Below, piece by piece: positions 1 to 8,624 of a stretch of 39,848 bases of DNA. Position 1 is the stretch's first letter, and each line of letters opens with the position of its first letter. This DNA is from Candidatus Bathyarchaeota archaeon. Its GTDB lineage: Archaea > Thermoproteota > Bathyarchaeia > Bathyarchaeales > Bathycorpusculaceae. Both the position numbers and the translations under genes were made by a program. The DNA is taken from the NCBI GenBank assembly GCA_003164295.1, contig PLTA01000034.1:155130-194977 (forward strand), given 5' to 3'. Below the pieces are notes generated by a model that was not told the origin of the DNA, did not search any database, and saw only the letters and a program-made list of their open reading frames with translations.

Positions 1-403
1 GCCTCCAAAAAAAGCAAGAAATAAGACGATTAAAGAGTCAAGCTTTCGATAGCTAAATCACGAGGCATTGACGCATGCTTTTGGTTTTCTTCATTTGCTC
101 TTCCTCAAAAAAGCTAGCAGCTTCCTCTATTTGTGTAAGAAAGGATATTGTTATAAGATTTCTTTTGATCCTAAAACTATTTTGCTTTTTCCCGAACATG
201 AAAAACGGTTTGATTTTTTTAGTGTGTCTTTTCTTTCTTGTTAATTAAAAACGTTTTTTTTATTCAGTTTTGCTTCAAAAAATTGCTTTTTTAATAAAAA
301 AAATACTTTTTTTGTAGGTTTGCATATGTTTAACCTTAGCATAATTTTATTAACAAACGATAACAAACAAGCATCTTAGAAAATAAGGAGAAAGCAAAAC
401 AAA
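1..403. other. AT-rich intergenic region at left edge
   Basis: No recognisable gene. It is rich in A and T runs and presumably holds the promoter of the propeller gene that starts at 404, but I cannot pick one TATA box among many AT-rich candidates. On the minus strand 199..53 an ATG-initiated 48-codon frame can be read (with an acidic stretch IEEAASFFEEEQ), without a convincing ribosome binding site; I do not regard it as established. The GGAG at 387-390 is the ribosome binding site of the next gene. Confidence 0.5.
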
Positions 404-3157
404 ATGAACATTTTAAAAAACAAAAAATTAGCTATTTCAATCGCAATATTATTAGCAATTTCAATGTCAGCGTCAATGATTCTAATGCCAAGTATAATAC
501 CAACTGCAAGCGCGCACACTCCACCTTACCAGATTCCAACAATTTCCTTCATTAACGTGGCGCCTAACCCCATCGGTGTAGGACAATCTGTGACAGTAGA
601 CTTTTGGCTTGCTGTACCAACACAAAGCAGTGAACGCGCAACTGGAATGACGGTTATCGAAACAAACCCAGCTGGAACAAAAACGACCTTAGGACCATTT
701 ACCACAGACCTTACTGGCGGCACAACTACTGAGATCGTTCCCGATGTAGTGGGCAACTATACATTCCAAATGTTCTTTCCCGGACAAACTCTTACCGCCG
801 GCAGCGCTATTACTGGTTTCGCAAACGACACTCTGATGCCCAGCCACAGTAGCATAGTTACGTTAACGGTTCAACAAAACCCAGTTGGCGGTATTCCATT
901 TACCCCGCTTCCAACCGAATGGTGGCAGACCCCCGTTAACTCTGAAAACGTTCAAAACTGGTACGGTATAATGGGGCCCTGGCTTGGCTTAGGTAATAAT
1001 TTCAGCGGAGCAACAGGCGAGTACAATGATACCGGAAACGTTAACCCATATACTACGGGACCGATGACTGGTCACATTCTCTGGACAAAGCCGTGGGCTG
1101 TCGGAGGTGTAGCTGGTGGAGATGCTGGCGGAACTGAAACAAGCGACTACTGGGGAACCGCCCAATATCAGCCTAAATGGGAACCAGTTGTAATCGACGG
1201 AATAGAATACGCAACTCAGTATACAACGGATAACAGCTACAATAATGGAATTGTTGCAACAAACTTATACAATGGACAAACCATGTGGGTAATAAACACT
1301 ACCAATGCTTTGAAATGCGGCATGCAGATCAATTGGGAGTCACCTAACCAATACGGAGTTGTCGGACCATACATCTTAACTACAGGCACTTTACCCGCAT
1401 CAGACACTGGCGGAAATTTCATTGCAGGTCCAGGTCAATCATCACCGTATATGAATACTACAGGAACACAATGGAACATATATGATGGCTTAACGGGAAA
1501 GTATGTTGCTAGTGTCGTTAACGGAACTTCACCAAGCATACTTACTAATGATGCAAATGGAAACCTTGTAGGCTACTATGATAACTACACTTATGGAACA
1601 TCACCAGCTAACAAAATGCCAATCATTAATCAAGCCACAGGCGTCCTTAATTACGTGAATATTACTAAACCGTCACTAATCACATGGAACATGACAGATG
1701 CTCTCGGAGAATACAACGTCGGCTTAGCTCAATGGTCACTAAGAATAAATGGCGTATACAGCTTTGACACTGGAATAGTAAATGTAGCACAGACAGTACC
1801 AATTAGTTACAACGGCGTCCAATTCGTCACAAATACTTCCACTGGCGGAAGCGGCGGACTTGCCTTCGGAGGGTTAAGCTTCTCAGAAATCGGAAGCAAC
1901 GTCATTGTTCAAACAATAGGAGCTGGAGTTGGTTCAGTAGGAGAAACAGCTGGATGGCTACTTGAAGCAGGCTTTGATCAAACCACAGGCAACTTACTAT
2001 GGATAAACAACTATACAGAAACACCATATACAAGACTAAGTCAAAACGGTGTTTACTTAGCAGGTGACGGATACTTTGTTGACTGCAACGAGAACACTTT
2101 TGTAGCTACAGGTTACTCATTAACTACAGGCGTACAAGCTTGGCAAACTACACTCACCGGTCCGAACGGAACTGTTCCAAACGCCTATGACGCATATGGC
2201 ATTCAAGACCTTGTTAATGCACAAACCGGAGTCATTTATCTCTGGGGCTTGGGTGGAGACATTTGGGCTGTTAACATAGCAACCGGAAAAGTATTATGGC
2301 AAGCTTCAACAACTGCTCTTGTAGGCGGCAGTGGGCTTGAAACTCCCTACGGTACTTGGCCTATTTGGGTGCAGTATGGAGGGAACATGGCAGGCCAAAA
2401 CAATATGCTTTACCTATCTGAAGGTCACGAGTACAGTCCACCTCTATTCCATGGAGCACAGGTTCTGGGCATTAACGGTACTACTGGAGCGCTAGTATGG
2501 AGCGAATTGGCTTTCGAGGATACAGCTGGAGAATGCTCGTACGGTATTATGACAGCATTTAACTCATATGACAACCAAATCTACGCTTATGGCCAAGGAC
2601 CAAGCAAAACAACCGTTACCGCACCAAACACACCAGTAACTGTAGGCGAACCCATTGTAATTAGAGGAACTGTAACTGATGTATCTGCAGGCGCACAACA
2701 ACAATTAGTCGCATCAAACTTCCCCAACGGTTTACCCTGTGTTTCTGACGCAAGCATGAGCCTCTGGATGGAATACGTTTACATGGAGCAGGTATACCCA
2801 ACGGGCACCACTGGTGTTCCAGTAACTATCAGTGTTATTGATGCGAACAACAACTTTAGAACAGTCGGCACAACAACCTCTGACGCAAGCGGCGCCTACA
2901 ATTTTGATTGGGCACCTGACATACCAGGTAACTACACTGTCATCGCTTCATTCGCTGGTTCAGACGGGTATTACGGATCTAGTTCAGAAACAGCAATCTA
3001 TGCAATGTCACCTTCATCATCGCCGACACCGACCGCAACAACAACATCTGACTTGGCAACCACATCGATGCTAGAGCTAGGAATTGTTGCAATCATAATC
3101 GTCATAATCATTATCGGCGCTGTATTAGCAATGTTGATGATGAGAAAAAGAGCATAA
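404..3157 (+). CDS. Secreted, membrane-anchored PQQ-like beta-propeller surface protein
   Basis: A 917-residue exported protein. Residues 1-37 form a signal peptide (Lys-rich start, hydrophobic core, cleavage near TASAH). An Ig-like domain (about 45-160) precedes a long PQQ/quinoprotein-like propeller (about 170-720), recognisable from repeated phrases such as INLYNGQTMWVIN, TTGNLLWINNYT and IATGKVLWQAST, in which a small residue plus Gly-x-x-x-W marks each blade. A second Ig/carboxypeptidase-regulatory-like domain (about 795-870) is followed by a Ser/Thr/Pro linker and a C-terminal membrane helix ending in MRKRA. Many NxS/T sequons suggest N-glycosylation. The ATG at 404 is chosen because GGAG lies 13 nt upstream and the signal peptide starts there. 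Family knowledge says such propellers are common archaeal cell-surface proteins; there is no evidence here for PQQ binding or an enzymatic role. The gene is monocistronic and ends in a T-rich tract. Confidence 0.85.
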   Translation: MNILKNKKLAISIAILLAISMSASMILMPSIIPTASAHTPPYQIPTISFINVAPNPIGVGQSVTVDFWLAVPTQSSERATGMTVIETNPAGTKTTLGPFTTDLTGGTTTEIVPDVVGNYTFQMFFPGQTLTAGSAITGFANDTLMPSHSSIVTLTVQQNPVGGIPFTPLPTEWWQTPVNSENVQNWYGIMGPWLGLGNNFSGATGEYNDTGNVNPYTTGPMTGHILWTKPWAVGGVAGGDAGGTETSDYWGTAQYQPKWEPVVIDGIEYATQYTTDNSYNNGIVATNLYNGQTMWVINTTNALKCGMQINWESPNQYGVVGPYILTTGTLPASDTGGNFIAGPGQSSPYMNTTGTQWNIYDGLTGKYVASVVNGTSPSILTNDANGNLVGYYDNYTYGTSPANKMPIINQATGVLNYVNITKPSLITWNMTDALGEYNVGLAQWSLRINGVYSFDTGIVNVAQTVPISYNGVQFVTNTSTGGSGGLAFGGLSFSEIGSNVIVQTIGAGVGSVGETAGWLLEAGFDQTTGNLLWINNYTETPYTRLSQNGVYLAGDGYFVDCNENTFVATGYSLTTGVQAWQTTLTGPNGTVPNAYDAYGIQDLVNAQTGVIYLWGLGGDIWAVNIATGKVLWQASTTALVGGSGLETPYGTWPIWVQYGGNMAGQNNMLYLSEGHEYSPPLFHGAQVLGINGTTGALVWSELAFEDTAGECSYGIMTAFNSYDNQIYAYGQGPSKTTVTAPNTPVTVGEPIVIRGTVTDVSAGAQQQLVASNFPNGLPCVSDASMSLWMEYVYMEQVYPTGTTGVPVTISVIDANNNFRTVGTTTSDASGAYNFDWAPDIPGNYTVIASFAGSDGYYGSSSETAIYAMSPSSSPTPTATTTSDLATTSMLELGIVAIIIVIIIIGAVLAMLMMRKRA

Positions 3158-3180
3158 AAACCAAACAAACAAAAACCAAC

Positions 3181-3201
3181 CTTTCTTTTTTTTTGTTTTT
3201 T
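3181..3201 (+). terminator. T-tract terminator after the propeller gene
   Basis: Two long T runs (nine and six) begin about 25 nt after the stop codon at 3157. Archaeal termination commonly uses such T-rich tracts without a hairpin. Confidence 0.5.
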
Positions 3202-3636
3202 AAAAAGATATATTCCTTTTAGAAATAACGTCTGCATCAGTATTTGTTTATTGCTTCTTAATCAATTCGAATAAAGTCTATGGGAGAACTATTTTTAAGG
3301 CATATTCAATTTTCAGAAATAAAATTGTATGCCAGACGTCTAAAAATAATTTATTCGCCTCTGGTGTCGTTTCTGCAGCATTCTGACTTTGGTCTATATT
3401 CAACTTTTTTATTTCGATCTTTATGGTGCTTTTCGCATTCTTTTATTCGAACAAGCATCCATTCATTTTCTTCGTAAATACAGCCACAAAGTAAAGTCTT
3501 AATTGTCAAAATATCCGCCTTTCAAACAACGTCGGTGAGTGAATTAAGAATTAGTTAACGTTCCTCATAATGATTCCTCTGCAAAGCCAAAATAATGATG
3601 TTTTGTTGCCGTTTCAATTAATTGGTTACATCAAGT
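3202..3636. other. Intergenic region between convergent genes
   Basis: About 430 bp with no supported gene. A 65-codon frame at 3280-3477 has no ribosome binding site and a composition typical of chance translation. The stretch separates the 3' ends of the propeller gene and the histidine kinase. Confidence 0.5.
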
Positions 3637-5955
3637 TCAGTCAAGGTTCAATGGTAAAATAATTATAAATGTTGTGCCTTTGCCTTTGTACGTGTTAAAG
3701 CTTATTTTTCCTTGATGTGCTTCGATATAGCGCTTGCATATTGTCAAGCCAAAGCCCATGCCTTGTGCTTTAGTTGTAAACAAAGGCGAAAAAATCTTTG
3801 ATAATGCTTCTTCAGCAATGCCTGTGCCATTATCGATGAAAGCAATTTCTATATCGCTGTTTGAAATACTGCTTCTTATTTCTAATGCGCCTCCTTTGGG
3901 CATTGCATCAATGGCATTTTTAATTAAGTTAGTGAAGACCCGTTTTATTTTGTCGGGGTCTACTTTGAATTTTGGTTCATCGGTTAAGTTGTTAACGATT
4001 TTAATGTTATTTGGAACTTGAATCATCTGCAAGGAATCTACTAAAAGGGTACTAGGTGAACTCATTCGCAGTTCCAAATGTATCTCTCTTGCATAATCCA
4101 TTAGGTCATTAATTATTCGGTCAGAATGATCAACTGATTTGTCAATTATTTCAAGCATCTGTTTGGTCTTGGTTTCATTGCAGGCGGCACTATTCTTTTT
4201 CAAATAATAAGCAGCATTTTTTATGCCCGTCAAAGGATTCCGAAGGTCATGCCCAACCATCCCAGCCAACTCCCCAATAGCCGCCAACCTTTCAGAAATC
4301 ACAAGTTTTGCTTGAGTTTGACGCAACTGTTCCGTTCTGTCCTCAACTAATTTCTCCAATTTCTGTGAATATTCAAATAATTTATTTTGCATTCGTTTCT
4401 TTTCGGTAATATCAACTGTGAGCTCCAATACTGCTACAGTTTTTCCATAGCTATCTTTGACGGGGGTAGCAATTATCTCAAACCAGCAGGGAAGTCCCTT
4501 CCCAAATAATTCTCGATTTAGGTATTCATGGGAATCTGAAAGTGCTCCATTGAAAACTTTTTGGACCCCACAGTCAGGACAGATTTTATCTAACGTGTTA
4601 AACGTTGAATAACACTTTTTGTTTTCTATGGACCCGTTTATTTGCTTCAAATACTTGTTAGCCCATAAAATTCGGTAATCTTCACTAATTAAAGTAAGTC
4701 CAGCACCAATGTTTTCTGTGACATTCTCAAGATTTTCTCTCTCCTGCTTTAGTTTTTCCTCCATTTTTTTGCGAATAGTAATGTCTGAAACTAAAGCAAA
4801 GGTTCGAACGTAATTTCCTTTATCATCCTTGATGATAGATAATGAGAATAGTGTATTTAGTGCCTCTCCATCTTTTCGGATAAGCTCAAGTTCAAATTCT
4901 CCTTCAATGCCGTCGATGCAGTAATTCAAATAATGTGCTGCATGTGCATGCCCTCGTTCGGGAACGAAGCAGAATAGATTTTTTCCCACAATTTCATTTT
5001 CTGAGAAACCTAAAGATTCAGCCATCCTATGATTAACAAAGAGTATGTTGTGGTCAGGATCTAAAGCAACAATCCCATCATGAGCATGTTCTACTAGTAA
5101 GCGATATTTCTCTTCACTCTCTTTTAATGCGCGCTCGGTTTTTTTAAATTTACTAATGTCAGTTACTATTCCGAGAATTGCTTTTTCTCCGCTATAATCG
5201 ATTAGCTTGGTGCTAATTATTGCATCAATTCTGTTATCGCATTTGCTGATAAGTACATATTCATATTCAGGAACTTCCTCACATCTTAAATGCCGATTGA
5301 AAGCCCAATTCGTTTTTTCAACGAATGCTGGTTCTGTTAAACAAAAAAAATTAAACTTGGGCGAATAGAGCTCTTCTTTAGCGTAACCCATTATATCTAC
5401 ACATTTTTTGTTTGCATAAACTACTCGACCTCTATGGTTAATAAAAATCATATTAGGAGATTCTTCTGCAAGATTTCGAAAGTTTTCTTCACTTTCAATC
5501 AAGGCAGCTTGAACTCTTTTTTGCTCAGTTATGTCTTGTCCAGAGCTCAAAACGCCTATCGCATTATTTTTGATGTCAGTAATCAGCGAATTATGCCAAC
5601 ATATTATCCTCTTTTCACCATTTTTTGTAATAATGGGATTTTCATAATATTCAGGAATCTCGTTTTTCTTGATTGAATTTTCAAAAATATTTGTTAAATC
5701 TTCTCTGTATTCTTTGGGCAGACAAGTTTGGATCCAATCTTTTCCATCAAGTTCTCCAGTCGAATATCCAAGAACTTCATGTCCTTTCTTGTTTAACAAT
5801 GTAATTTTGCCTTTGTTGTCTAAAGCAAGAACTATGCTTCCAACAATATCCAAGTATTTGTCAGCGTGGTTTCTCTGTTTGTAAACTTCTTCGTCTTTTT
5901 GCATTGTGATGTCTATGAATGTACCTTGTGCTGTTGGCTGCAGCATTTCTTTCAT
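3637..5955 (-). CDS. Cytoplasmic multi-PAS sensor histidine kinase
   Basis: A 772-residue signal-transduction kinase with no transmembrane segment, so it senses cytoplasmic signals. Four PAS/PAC modules can be read (about 30-145, 152-268, 278-393 and 404-517), each ending in a D-I-(T/S) element. A coiled linker follows, then HisKA with the phosphoacceptor His569 in VGHDLRNPL. The ATPase domain has an N box (NLIKNAIDAM, 676-685), G1 (DNGTGI, 708-713) and G2 (GMGFGL, 732-737). All catalytic boxes look intact. The fourth PAS carries Cys448, Cys459, Cys462 and Cys490, a spacing that could bind a metal or respond to redox state (inference). The first 16 residues resemble the tail of another PAC motif (TFIDIT), so the gene may descend from a longer one truncated at its 5' end. 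No response regulator is encoded nearby, so it is an orphan kinase; the signal is unknown. Confidence 0.9.
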   Translation of the reverse strand: MKEMLQPTAQGTFIDITMQKDEEVYKQRNHADKYLDIVGSIVLALDNKGKITLLNKKGHEVLGYSTGELDGKDWIQTCLPKEYREDLTNIFENSIKKNEIPEYYENPIITKNGEKRIICWHNSLITDIKNNAIGVLSSGQDITEQKRVQAALIESEENFRNLAEESPNMIFINHRGRVVYANKKCVDIMGYAKEELYSPKFNFFCLTEPAFVEKTNWAFNRHLRCEEVPEYEYVLISKCDNRIDAIISTKLIDYSGEKAILGIVTDISKFKKTERALKESEEKYRLLVEHAHDGIVALDPDHNILFVNHRMAESLGFSENEIVGKNLFCFVPERGHAHAAHYLNYCIDGIEGEFELELIRKDGEALNTLFSLSIIKDDKGNYVRTFALVSDITIRKKMEEKLKQERENLENVTENIGAGLTLISEDYRILWANKYLKQINGSIENKKCYSTFNTLDKICPDCGVQKVFNGALSDSHEYLNRELFGKGLPCWFEIIATPVKDSYGKTVAVLELTVDITEKKRMQNKLFEYSQKLEKLVEDRTEQLRQTQAKLVISERLAAIGELAGMVGHDLRNPLTGIKNAAYYLKKNSAACNETKTKQMLEIIDKSVDHSDRIINDLMDYAREIHLELRMSSPSTLLVDSLQMIQVPNNIKIVNNLTDEPKFKVDPDKIKRVFTNLIKNAIDAMPKGGALEIRSSISNSDIEIAFIDNGTGIAEEALSKIFSPLFTTKAQGMGFGLTICKRYIEAHQGKISFNTYKGKGTTFIIILPLNLD

Positions 5956-6429
5956 AAATCGATTTAAAGTGGTGAAAGAATAATAACAGTTATGAAGTAC
6001 GGGTTCTGAATTTGAAATTAGCTTTAAGAATTTTGAAAATTGATAAAAATACTATTTGGAACGTTTTTACTGATATCAATATCTCGTTAAAATTGAGATG
6101 ATAGATTGTTTTTCCCATATTATTTCGGCTTAAACTTCAATAGGCAAAGTGTTTGTTTTAGTTCTTAGATTCTTTAATAAAAATTGGGCTATTTACATTA
6201 TGACACGACGTAGAACTTTTGATGCGATAAGCAATCAATTGCCCGAAGCTTTAATTAAGAAGATAATAAAAATCGAGGCACAACCTCCCACAAACTTTTC
6301 TTAGTATATCCAATATCTTAAGCGCGTATTCATTCAAGAAAACCGATTCCCGATAACACACAACAATTTCTTTAAGTATATTGGAAAAAAATTAATTTGT
6401 ATCGCACAACCTAAATAAACTATTTTAAT
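5956..6429. other. Divergent intergenic region
   Basis: About 470 bp between the divergent kinase and cysteine-cluster genes, presumably holding both promoters. AT-rich; no RNA gene recognised. A 34-codon frame on the plus strand (6200-6304) is too short to support. An AT-rich block at 6412-6428, directly before the TTG start of the next gene, is the nearest promoter-like sequence. Confidence 0.45.
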
Positions 6430-6975
6430 TTGTCTAGACTCACCTTGAACTTTGAAAACGTTGTCTTCCCAGATTCTGTGGGCTTTCGATGCAAAAACTG
6501 TGGAATTTGCTGTCGCATGCAGCCACCGGACGTCAACAAAGCAGAACAAAAACTGATACAATCAAAAGGCTTCAAAGACTTTTTGGCTTGTCCCGACGAA
6601 ACAGGAATTGATTGGATTCGCAGAAAAAACGATGAGAGCTGTTTTTTTCTTACAAAAAATAATAAATGTGCAATTTACGATGTGAGACCCGCAATTTGCA
6701 AGTTGGAACCATTTACCATAGTGGATTATGATTATGAAAAAAACCTGATAGAATTGGATTTGAACTTTCCGTTTTCAAGCTGCTGCGTAGGCACTTGTGA
6801 AGAGGAAGCATTGTCTGTTGAAGAAATTGCCAAAGCAGCTCAACTGTTGGTGCAAAAAATTTTAGAATTAACCGCCAAAGATATGGAAATTCCAATGACT
6901 GATAAAAGGGTTCAATCTGAAACTCGGTCAAGGCTCCTTCGTAGAAGTATCGAATCGGCGGACCTTCAAATATAG
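6430..6975 (+). CDS. YkgJ-type cysteine-cluster (Fe-S/zinc) protein
   Basis: A 181-residue protein of the YkgJ family (the CxxCxxCC group, also called flagellin N-methylase-like). The first cluster is FRCKNCGICCR at about residues 18-28. It is followed by the second conserved set: CFFL, then NKCAIYDVRPAICKLEPF at about residues 75-99, then a late CC near 118. Eight or more conserved cysteines are expected to bind an iron-sulfur cluster or metal; the biochemical role of the family is mostly unknown. The start is TTG at 6430, giving a frame that begins just before the conserved region; no good Shine-Dalgarno is present, so a leaderless or short-leader mRNA is possible. The gene is followed by a hairpin terminator at 7021. 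It appears monocistronic. Confidence 0.85.
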   Translation: MSRLTLNFENVVFPDSVGFRCKNCGICCRMQPPDVNKAEQKLIQSKGFKDFLACPDETGIDWIRRKNDESCFFLTKNNKCAIYDVRPAICKLEPFTIVDYDYEKNLIELDLNFPFSSCCVGTCEEEALSVEEIAKAAQLLVQKILELTAKDMEIPMTDKRVQSETRSRLLRRSIESADLQI

Positions 6976-7020
6976 TTAGATAATTGAATGGGTCAATTGC
7001 TCTTTAGATAATGAGTCTCT

Positions 7021-7051
7021 GGCAGTGCTGATGAGGTCGCTGCCGATTTTT
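7021..7051 (+). terminator. Hairpin terminator after the YkgJ-type gene
   Basis: GGCAGTG (7021-7027) pairs with CGCTGCC (7038-7044) around a 10-nt loop, one pair being G-U, and is followed by a five-T run. It resembles an intrinsic terminator, 45 nt after the stop codon. Confidence 0.5.
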
Positions 7052-7082
7052 GATATTTGTATTCCAAAAGATATTTTCAACT

Positions 7083-7091
7083 AATTTATAC
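7083..7091 (+). promoter_or_regulatory. Candidate TATA box for the Fic-fold gene
   Basis: The AT-rich sequence TTTATACTT lies about 55 nt before the ATG at 7143. This would give transcription start near 7115 and a leader of roughly 28 nt, and it argues against the earlier TTG at 7050 as the start. Confidence 0.35.
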
Positions 7092-7142
7092 TTAACATTC
7101 AAGCAATCTATTTTAGCAATAAGAATACTCCAATACGCCAAA

Positions 7143-7829
7143 ATGCCTAAAGAAAAAGAAGCATTAAGATTAGATTTGGTAAAAGTTGAGCAATCTTTAA
7201 CCAGCGTTGAGCAAAATTGGAAAAAGATTGATGATGAATTAGATTTAAGAAAAATTGGCAGAAAAGACACCCCATTCAATGCTGACATTAAAGCGAAAAT
7301 GATGAGTGCTTATGGATTCATAGATATTTTACTTAGCGAGTGCATTGAACCATTTTCAAGAGAAAGTATCGAAGACATTTGCGAATTGAATAATTTGGTG
7401 CATTATGGGTTAGATCTTCGATTAAGACAAGAATATTCGAAGGCAATTGATGCTAATTCCAAAAAATATTACAAAAATATTGAACCAATAATAAACTATT
7501 ACAAGAACCATATGAAAAAAGAACCTCATCCATTAAGAGTGGCAGCGGAAGTTTACGTTTCAATACTTGGATACCCCCAATTATTCATAGAAGGCAACCA
7601 CAGGACCGGAAGTATAATCTCCAGCTGGATAAACATGCACTATGGATATCCGCCTTTTGTTCTAAATGTTAAAAACGCGATTCCTTACTTTGGACCATCA
7701 GCCGACATAAAAAAGTTTGCTGATAAAAGCACTTGGAGAGGCCGATCGAGATTACCAAAATATAGAAAATCATTCAAAGAATTTTGGGAAAAATACATCG
7801 ATTGGAATTATGTTAAAAAAAATTCTTGA
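7143..7829 (+). CDS. Fic-fold protein with degenerate active-site motif
   Basis: A 228-residue helical protein with a Fic-like core. Fic proteins transfer AMP or related groups using a motif HPFx(D/E)GNGRxxR. Here the corresponding segment at residues 145-157 reads PQLFIEGNHRTGS. The Phe, Glu-Gly-Asn and Arg are kept, but the catalytic His is Gln146, the second Gly of GNG is His, and the last Arg is Ser. I therefore infer that it has lost or altered its transferase activity. The N-terminal 60 residues are charged and helical. I chose the ATG at 7143 rather than the in-frame TTG at 7050 because a TATA-like box lies between them. No antitoxin-like partner is adjacent. It differs from the intact Doc-type protein at 26326-26919. 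Confidence 0.65.
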   Translation: MPKEKEALRLDLVKVEQSLTSVEQNWKKIDDELDLRKIGRKDTPFNADIKAKMMSAYGFIDILLSECIEPFSRESIEDICELNNLVHYGLDLRLRQEYSKAIDANSKKYYKNIEPIINYYKNHMKKEPHPLRVAAEVYVSILGYPQLFIEGNHRTGSIISSWINMHYGYPPFVLNVKNAIPYFGPSADIKKFADKSTWRGRSRLPKYRKSFKEFWEKYIDWNYVKKNS

Positions 7830-7874
7830 AACTAAATTTGCATTCAACGTGTATTAAATCCAAATAAATGTTTG

Positions 7875-8357
7875 TCATGCAGTTTGGGTTTGGCTTGTTT
7901 TGATGAGTTTTTCAACATTAAAGTTTTTTGATTTAGCGAATTCTATTAATTGAGAAAACAGTGTATCGTCCATTTGCGGAGTTCTGCTTAATATCCAAAG
8001 ATACTTGCGATTTGGGGTGCCTACAACCGCATAATTATAGTTGCCATCCAAATTTATTATCCAGTAATCACCATAAAACGGCCAGAAAAAAGTTACTTTA
8101 AGTTTGGCTCCAGAAATTTTGTCAACAACTTTAGCCGTGCCCTTTGCAATTTTTACTTTACCATTTTTATTGCATTCATTAAGCACAAATATGTTGCCAT
8201 CTTTATTCAAAGCGTAGGTTGCAGTAATATCAGAACAGTCATCTTCAAACTTGAAGGGTAAGTGTGCAATTTCATACCATTTGCCTAAATATTTATTTAA
8301 ATCAACGTGTGACACAACTTCAAGTTTACCGTATTCTTCTTTGGACAAATAAATCAT
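7875..8357 (-). CDS. Lipocalin (Blc-like)
   Basis: A 160-residue protein with the hallmark lipocalin pieces: the GKWYEIA motif at residues 25-31, a central run of beta strands with GDYWIINLD, then YAVVGTPNRKYLWILSRTPQMDD, which is the third conserved region of the bacterial Blc group. Family members bind fatty acids or phospholipid-derived hydrophobic ligands in an eight-stranded barrel. Unlike bacterial Blc there is no signal peptide or lipobox, so it is predicted to be cytoplasmic. ATG start at 8357. It is convergent with the Fic-fold gene and separated from it by about 45 bp. Lipocalins are uncommon in archaea, so acquisition by transfer is plausible but not shown. Confidence 0.9.
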   Translation of the reverse strand: MIYLSKEEYGKLEVVSHVDLNKYLGKWYEIAHLPFKFEDDCSDITATYALNKDGNIFVLNECNKNGKVKIAKGTAKVVDKISGAKLKVTFFWPFYGDYWIINLDGNYNYAVVGTPNRKYLWILSRTPQMDDTLFSQLIEFAKSKNFNVEKLIKTSQTQTA

Positions 8358-8624
8358 TCAATAATAAAGATATGCATAATGTATAATTTTCGGTCAATCT
8401 AATGCACATTGGCTTACCCATATTTCCTCAATATACGCAAAGTTGCTATGAGAGCAAGCTTTAAGATTTAAATTTCCACGCTAAATGTTCCTGAATGTAA
8501 ATTGAAACTTATTTTAGAGCTCACCTGTAACGGTAGTTTAAGTGACAAAGCTTTTATTTCTATAGCGAGGTAGCATTTAGTTGTTAAACCTACGCTAAAA
8601 CAAGCGCGTAAGGAGAATTAAACA

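Noticed and set aside
3280..3477. 65-codon plus-strand frame
   Set aside because: No ribosome site, chance-like composition rich in Ser/Phe/Leu, and it lies between convergent genes.
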